A stretch of DNA of 10,436 nt from RHKX01 sp035759925. GTDB lineage: Bacteria; Actinomycetota; Thermoleophilia; Solirubrobacterales; 70-9. This document shows, in pieces, positions 5,380-10,436 of the stretch. The DNA lies in the NCBI GenBank assembly GCA_035759925.1, contig DASTTY010000037.1, forward strand, positions 1 through 10,436. The letters run 5' to 3'. The first letter of the stretch is position 1. Each line of letters begins with the position of its first letter. The position numbers and the translations under genes were made by a program. Under the pieces are notes generated by a model. That model saw only the letters and a program-made list of their open reading frames with translations, did not search any database and was not told the origin of the DNA.

Positions 5380-6828
5380 TTGGGTGAGCGGCTGACAGCA
5401 CTCGACGCGACCTTCCTCGAGCTCGAGGAGGCCGACCTGTCGGCGCACATGCACATCGGCGCGGTGATGATCTTCGCGCCGGGCGCGGCACCGAGCGTCA
5501 GCGCCGTCGGGGCCGAGCTCGCCCACCGGCTCGACGCGCTGCCGCGCTACCGCCAGCACCTCTCGCAGCCGCGGACCGGCGGCCTGAGCTGGCCGACCTG
5601 GGAGAACGGCTCCCTGTTCGAGATCCGCGATCACGTCCACCGGGCGCGGCTGCCGGCGCCGGGCGGCCGGCAAGAGCTGCTCGACTGGGCGGGACGCTAC
5701 TTCGGCGAGCGCCTCGACCGGTCGCGGCCGCTCTGGGAGCTGGTCGTCCTCGAAGGACTCGCGGACGGCCGCTGGGCGCTCGTCAGCAAGACCCACCACT
5801 GCATGGTCGACGGCGTCGGCTCGGTCGATGCGAGCAGCATGCTGTTCGACACCGAGCCGGGTGACGGGCCGCTGGCCGAGCCGGAAGAGCACCGCTCGGC
5901 GATCCCGCCGCCGGAGATCCCTCCCGGCCGCTCATCGCTCGACGTCGTCACCGGCGGCCTGGCGGGGATGGCGCGCCTGCCGATCGAGGCGGGGCGCGCA
6001 GGCCTAGGCATGGTCGGCGCCGGGATCGACGTAGCCCGCCACCCGCGTCGAGGGATCGACGCGCTGCGACGGTCGCGGCGGCTGGCGGAGCTGCTCGTCC
6101 AGGACGAGATCAACGCGGCCCCGCGAAGCAGCATCAACGTCCCGATCGGCGGCCACCGCCGCCTTGCCGTCGTCGCGCTGCCGATCGACGAGCTGAAGGC
6201 GATCAAGAACGGGCTCGGCGGCAAGCTCAACGACGTCGTCCTCGCCGTCTCCGCGGGCGGCCTGCGGGCACTGCTCCTGGCCCGCGGCGAGACGCCTCCC
6301 GACGCCGGCCTGCGGGCGATGGTCCCGGTCGACATCCGCAACGACAGCGAGCGCCTTGCGCTCGGCAACAAGATCAGCTCGCTGTTCGTCGAGCTGCCGG
6401 TGGCCGAGCCCGACCCCCTGCGCCGCTACCGGCTGCAGACCTCCGCGAGCGCATCCCACAAGGGGAGCGGGCAGGCGGTCGGCTCGCGGGCGCTGATCGA
6501 CTTCACCGCGCACGCGCCGCCGGTGCTGCACAGCTTCCTGGCGCGCTCGATGTACGCGACGCGACTCTTCAACCTGACGATCACCAACGTGCCCGGGCCG
6601 CCGCGACCGCTCTACGCATTCGGCGCGCAGGCGGAGGAGGTCTGGCCGATCGTCCCGCTCGCCGCCGAGCACGCCGTCGGGATCGCGATCCTCAGCTACG
6701 CGGGCAGGGTCTGCTTCTGCGTGAACGTCGACGCGGACACAGTCCCCGACCTCGAGGTCCTGCGGGCCGGGATCGAGGACTCGATCGCCGAGCTGGCAGA
6801 GCTGGCGGCGGCGGAATCGGCTCGCTGA
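5380..6828 (+). CDS. WS/DGAT-type wax ester synthase / diacylglycerol O-acyltransferase
   Basis: This family transfers an acyl group from acyl-CoA to a fatty alcohol or diacylglycerol, making storage wax esters or triacylglycerol at the membrane. The 482-aa length fits. Motifs in order are the N-terminal 'LTALDATFLELE' and 'MHIGAVMIF', PLWE (117-120), and the catalytic HHxxxDG as HHCMVDG (139-145). Next come LNDVVLA (283-289), 'LGNKISSLFVELPV' and TITNVPGP (400-407), then the typical 'LSYAGRVCFCVNVDADTVPDL' end. The start is TTG at 5380, with GGAGG 4 nt upstream. The first ATG (5449) would cut off the conserved N-terminus, so TTG is preferred. Substrate preference cannot be read from the sequence. 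It stands alone between the MscS gene and clpB, and I see no link with heat shock. Confidence 0.93.
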   Translation: MGERLTALDATFLELEEADLSAHMHIGAVMIFAPGAAPSVSAVGAELAHRLDALPRYRQHLSQPRTGGLSWPTWENGSLFEIRDHVHRARLPAPGGRQELLDWAGRYFGERLDRSRPLWELVVLEGLADGRWALVSKTHHCMVDGVGSVDASSMLFDTEPGDGPLAEPEEHRSAIPPPEIPPGRSSLDVVTGGLAGMARLPIEAGRAGLGMVGAGIDVARHPRRGIDALRRSRRLAELLVQDEINAAPRSSINVPIGGHRRLAVVALPIDELKAIKNGLGGKLNDVVLAVSAGGLRALLLARGETPPDAGLRAMVPVDIRNDSERLALGNKISSLFVELPVAEPDPLRRYRLQTSASASHKGSGQAVGSRALIDFTAHAPPVLHSFLARSMYATRLFNLTITNVPGPPRPLYAFGAQAEEVWPIVPLAAEHAVGIAILSYAGRVCFCVNVDADTVPDLEVLRAGIEDSIAELAELAAAESAR

Positions 6829-6855
6829 AGCCCGTTTCGGCCCGACCCATGATCT

Positions 6856-6876
6856 AAGTCTGACCCCATCAGATTT
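6856..6876. promoter_or_regulatory. Inverted repeat upstream of the clpB -35, candidate repressor site
   Basis: AAGTCTGA (6856-6863) and TCAGATTT (6869-6876) form an 8-bp inverted repeat with one mismatch and a 5-nt centre. It ends 1 bp before the -35 hexamer. The location and symmetry fit an operator, and an HspR gene lies 4.5 kb away. It does not match the published HAIR consensus (CTTGAGT-N7-ACTCAAG), so assigning it to HspR is inference. Confidence 0.5.
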
Positions 6877-6877
6877 C

Positions 6878-6906
6878 TTGACTCGGCGCCAACAGGCGCC
6901 TAGAAT
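6878..6906 (+). promoter_or_regulatory. clpB promoter, leaderless, with palindromic spacer
   Basis: TTGACT (6878-6883), a 17-bp spacer and TAGAAT (6901-6906) form a near-consensus vegetative promoter. The ATG of clpB is 6 nt after the -10, so transcription should begin at or next to the start codon. The spacer contains GGCGCC twice (6885-6890 and 6895-6900), separated by AACA. With CT/AG flanks this makes an imperfect dyad from 6882 to 6903. CTTGACT at 6877-6883 differs at one base from a HAIR half-site. Confidence 0.8.
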
Positions 6907-6912
6907 GGCCCA

Positions 6913-9498
<2,586 letters not shown>

Positions 9499-9525
9499 GC
9501 GATCCCGCTTCGGCTCCGGCTGCTC

Positions 9526-9909
9526 TCAGATCGCGATCGTCTCGATCTCGTATTGGATGATCGCCGGGTCGGACGTGATCACCGGCACGTCGAGGACGGT
9601 GGCCTGAGCGACGATCATCCGGTCGAACGGATCGCGATGGAGCGGCGGCAGGGACGAGACGGCCAGCGCATGCGAGTGCTCGATCGGCAACCCGATCATC
9701 CCGGCGAGCCTGATCCGCTCCAGGACGTACTCCTGCGGGGGCTCCGGCAACGAGAGCTTGCCGAGCCCGTGCTTGATCGCGATCTCCCACGAGCTCGCAG
9801 CTGAGAGCAGCAGATCCGTCCCGGGGTCCTCGACGGCCTTCAGGTGGCGGCCGAGTCGCTCGGGTTCCGTCTGCAGCCAGAGGAACACGTGAGTGTCGAG
9901 CAGCACCAT
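9526..9909 (-). CDS. vapC: VapC-type PIN-domain toxin (ribonuclease)
   Basis: This is the toxin of a type II toxin-antitoxin pair. VapC proteins are Mg-dependent endoribonucleases that cut tRNA or rRNA when the antitoxin is degraded. The 127-aa protein has the PIN acidic residues in order: Asp5 (LLDTHVFLW), Glu42 (SSWEIAIK), Asp93/Asp96 (HRDPFDRMIVAQA) and Asp114 (TSDPAI). The set appears complete, so it is probably active. The ATG at 9909 shares one base with the antitoxin stop (TGATG), giving translational coupling and tight stoichiometry. It converges with clpB, with 27 bp between stops. The subtype with W11 and the SSWEIAIK motif is common in bacterial VapC paired with Phd-like antitoxins. 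The RNA target cannot be predicted here. Confidence 0.92.
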   Translation of the reverse strand: MVLLDTHVFLWLQTEPERLGRHLKAVEDPGTDLLLSAASSWEIAIKHGLGKLSLPEPPQEYVLERIRLAGMIGLPIEHSHALAVSSLPPLHRDPFDRMIVAQATVLDVPVITSDPAIIQYEIETIAI

Positions 9910-10139
9910 CAGCGCTCGAATGCGGTGATGACTACGTCCGGGAGCGGGGCATCGAAATCGTCGGGAACCTCGAAGCGCCCGCGGTCGAGACCGAACCGGC
10001 GGGGCGTACCGCCAACCGGCACGAGCTTCGCGACGGCCTCGCCCCGGCGCGTGATCGTCACCTCCTCGCCGGAACCGGCAAGCTCGATCAGGCGGGACAG
10101 ATGCGTCTTTGCTTCGTGGACCCCAACGGACTTAGTCAT
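9909..10139 (-). CDS. vapB: Phd/YefM-type antitoxin (VapB partner)
   Basis: This 76-aa antitoxin binds and neutralises the PIN toxin encoded next and represses its own operon. The N-terminal half (residues 1-45) is the Phd/YefM DNA-binding fold with 'VGVHEAKTHLSRLIELAGSGEEVTITRRGEAVAKLVPV'. This pattern is nearly diagnostic (AKT.LS.L.......E.V.IT..G.P.A.LVP). The C-terminal part (46-76) is rich in Asp/Phe/Pro and probably wraps around the toxin. The start ATG at 10139 has no Shine-Dalgarno sequence and lies 6 nt after TAGACT, suggesting a leaderless transcript. Two palindromes at and before the start codon are the likely autoregulatory operator. First gene of a two-gene operon. Confidence 0.93.
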   Translation of the reverse strand: MTKSVGVHEAKTHLSRLIELAGSGEEVTITRRGEAVAKLVPVGGTPRRFGLDRGRFEVPDDFDAPLPDVVITAFER

Positions 10140-10174
10140 GGACTTAGTCTATCCAGCCCCGTGCCCGGCGCCAA
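10129..10174 (-). promoter_or_regulatory. Promoter and operator of the vapBC pair
   Basis: On the - strand the promoter is TTGGCG (10169-10174), a 17-bp spacer and TAGACT (10146-10151), then 6 nt to the ATG. GGACTTAGTC occurs twice on the + strand (10128-10137 and 10140-10149), 12 bp apart. Each copy contains the 9-bp palindrome GACTTAGTC. One palindrome overlaps the -10 and the other covers the first codons, so a bound antitoxin would block RNA polymerase. Confidence 0.75.
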
Positions 10175-10178
10175 AGGT

Positions 10179-10229
10179 ACCGCGGAACCTCCCCCAGATG
10201 GGGTGAATGAGAGGTTCAGGTTCCGCGGT
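10179..10229 (-). terminator. Nested hairpin after the M14 peptidase gene
   Basis: ACCGCGGAACCT (10179-10190) and AGGTTCCGCGGT (10218-10229) are a perfect 12-bp inverted repeat. The 27-nt loop holds a second stem, CCCC-AGAT-GGGG (10192-10203). AGGTTC is duplicated at 10212-10217, which allows an alternative shorter pairing with GAACCT (10185-10190). The structure begins 4 nt after the peptidase stop and ends 4 bp before the vapB -35. It is probably a terminator without U-tract that insulates the toxin-antitoxin operon. Confidence 0.7.
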
Positions 10230-10233
10230 TCTC

Positions 10234-10436
10234 TCAGCGCAGCTTTCGGGTCAGCGCCGTTACGGCGCGGGCGTGGCGGCGGACCTCGCGTCCGCGGAGG
10301 TCGCGGCCGGGCAGCTCGACGACGAAGGCATCGGTGCCGGTCCGGTGGTGCTGCCAGCTGATCGCGCTGCCGGGCGTGTAGTGGTCGCAGTCGCGCTCCG
10401 CCGGCAGCCCCGAGAGCCGGGCGTAGGTCCTCGCGA
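10234..10436 (-). CDS. C-terminal end of an M14-type zinc carboxypeptidase (partial)
   Basis: An open frame enters from the right edge (codon phase from 10434) and ends at TGA 10234-10236, giving 66 residues. It reads ARTYARLSGLPAERD, then HYTPGSAISWQHH, then TDAFVVELPGRDL. This is the end of the M14 metallopeptidase domain as found in MpaA-like murein peptide amidases: 'YA.L.G....Y.PG.A..W..H...T.AFVVELP'. The Glu of FVVELP (10315-10317) is in the place of the catalytic Glu. A basic tail (RRHARAVTALTRKLR) follows. The zinc ligands HxxE and His and any signal peptide are outside the window. The family would act on cell-wall peptides, but this is inference from a fragment. Confidence 0.7.
   Translation of the reverse strand, partial: ARTYARLSGLPAERDCDHYTPGSAISWQHHRTGTDAFVVELPGRDLRGREVRRHARAVTALTRKLR

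Noticed and set aside
4375..5892. Long - strand open frame of about 505 codons
   Set aside because: It runs antisense to the WS/DGAT gene and in another frame of the MscS gene, with Arg/Ala/Asp-rich composition and no recognisable domain. Both overlapped genes have strong family motifs.
6829..6850. CCG-TTT-CGG mini-hairpin after the WS/DGAT stop as a terminator
   Set aside because: The stem is only three pairs before a C-C mismatch, too weak to call.
9499..9534. Possible clpB/vapC terminator from GCGATC (9499-9504) and GATCGC (9529-9534)
   Set aside because: The arms are only 6 bp with a 24-nt loop, and GATCGC-type words are very common in this sequence, so the pairing is not distinctive.

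Overview
The window is high-GC bacterial chromosome with dense genes, GTG and TTG starts, and strong G/C preference at third codon positions. The gene order dnaK-grpE-dnaJ-hspR, with a nearby clpB, is the classical HspR heat-shock set of Actinomycetota. A WS/DGAT-type acyltransferase and apparently leaderless genes fit the same phylum. A deep lineage such as Thermoleophilia/Solirubrobacterales is plausible, but I cannot prove this from the sequence alone.

Left part (1-2339, + strand): the last codons of a probable dnaK, then grpE, dnaJ and hspR. They are packed as an operon, with a 6-nt gap, an 8-nt gap and a GTGA stop/start overlap. Together they encode the Hsp70 machine and the MerR-like repressor that normally controls it.

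Middle part (2340-6828): five genes unrelated to heat shock. On the - strand are a small secreted protein, a secreted class A beta-lactamase-like serine enzyme and an MscS-family channel with a calcium-loop-like tail. On the + strand are a small membrane protein and a wax ester synthase/diacylglycerol acyltransferase. The beta-lactamase-like gene and the small membrane gene start 23 bp apart, head to head. The small membrane gene and the MscS gene converge on a perfect 10-bp inverted repeat that contains both stop codons.

Right part (6829-10436): clpB on the + strand, from a near-consensus TTGACT-N17-TAGAAT promoter whose -10 box lies 6 nt before the ATG. Inverted repeats sit just upstream of the -35 and inside the spacer, and they are candidate HspR (or other repressor) sites. 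Facing clpB on the - strand is a VapBC-type toxin-antitoxin pair whose promoter and start codon carry two identical palindromes 12 bp apart. At the right edge, also on the - strand, is the C-terminal end of an M14-type zinc peptidase, followed by a nested hairpin.

I see no CRISPR array, tRNA, rRNA, insertion sequence or obviously new multi-gene system. The most interesting signals are regulatory: operator-like repeats, recurrent leaderless architecture and symmetric terminators. There are also a few unusual protein details: the MscS Ca-loop motif, a beta-lactamase-like enzyme apparently without the Omega-loop Glu, and a DnaK-tail-like motif in GrpE.
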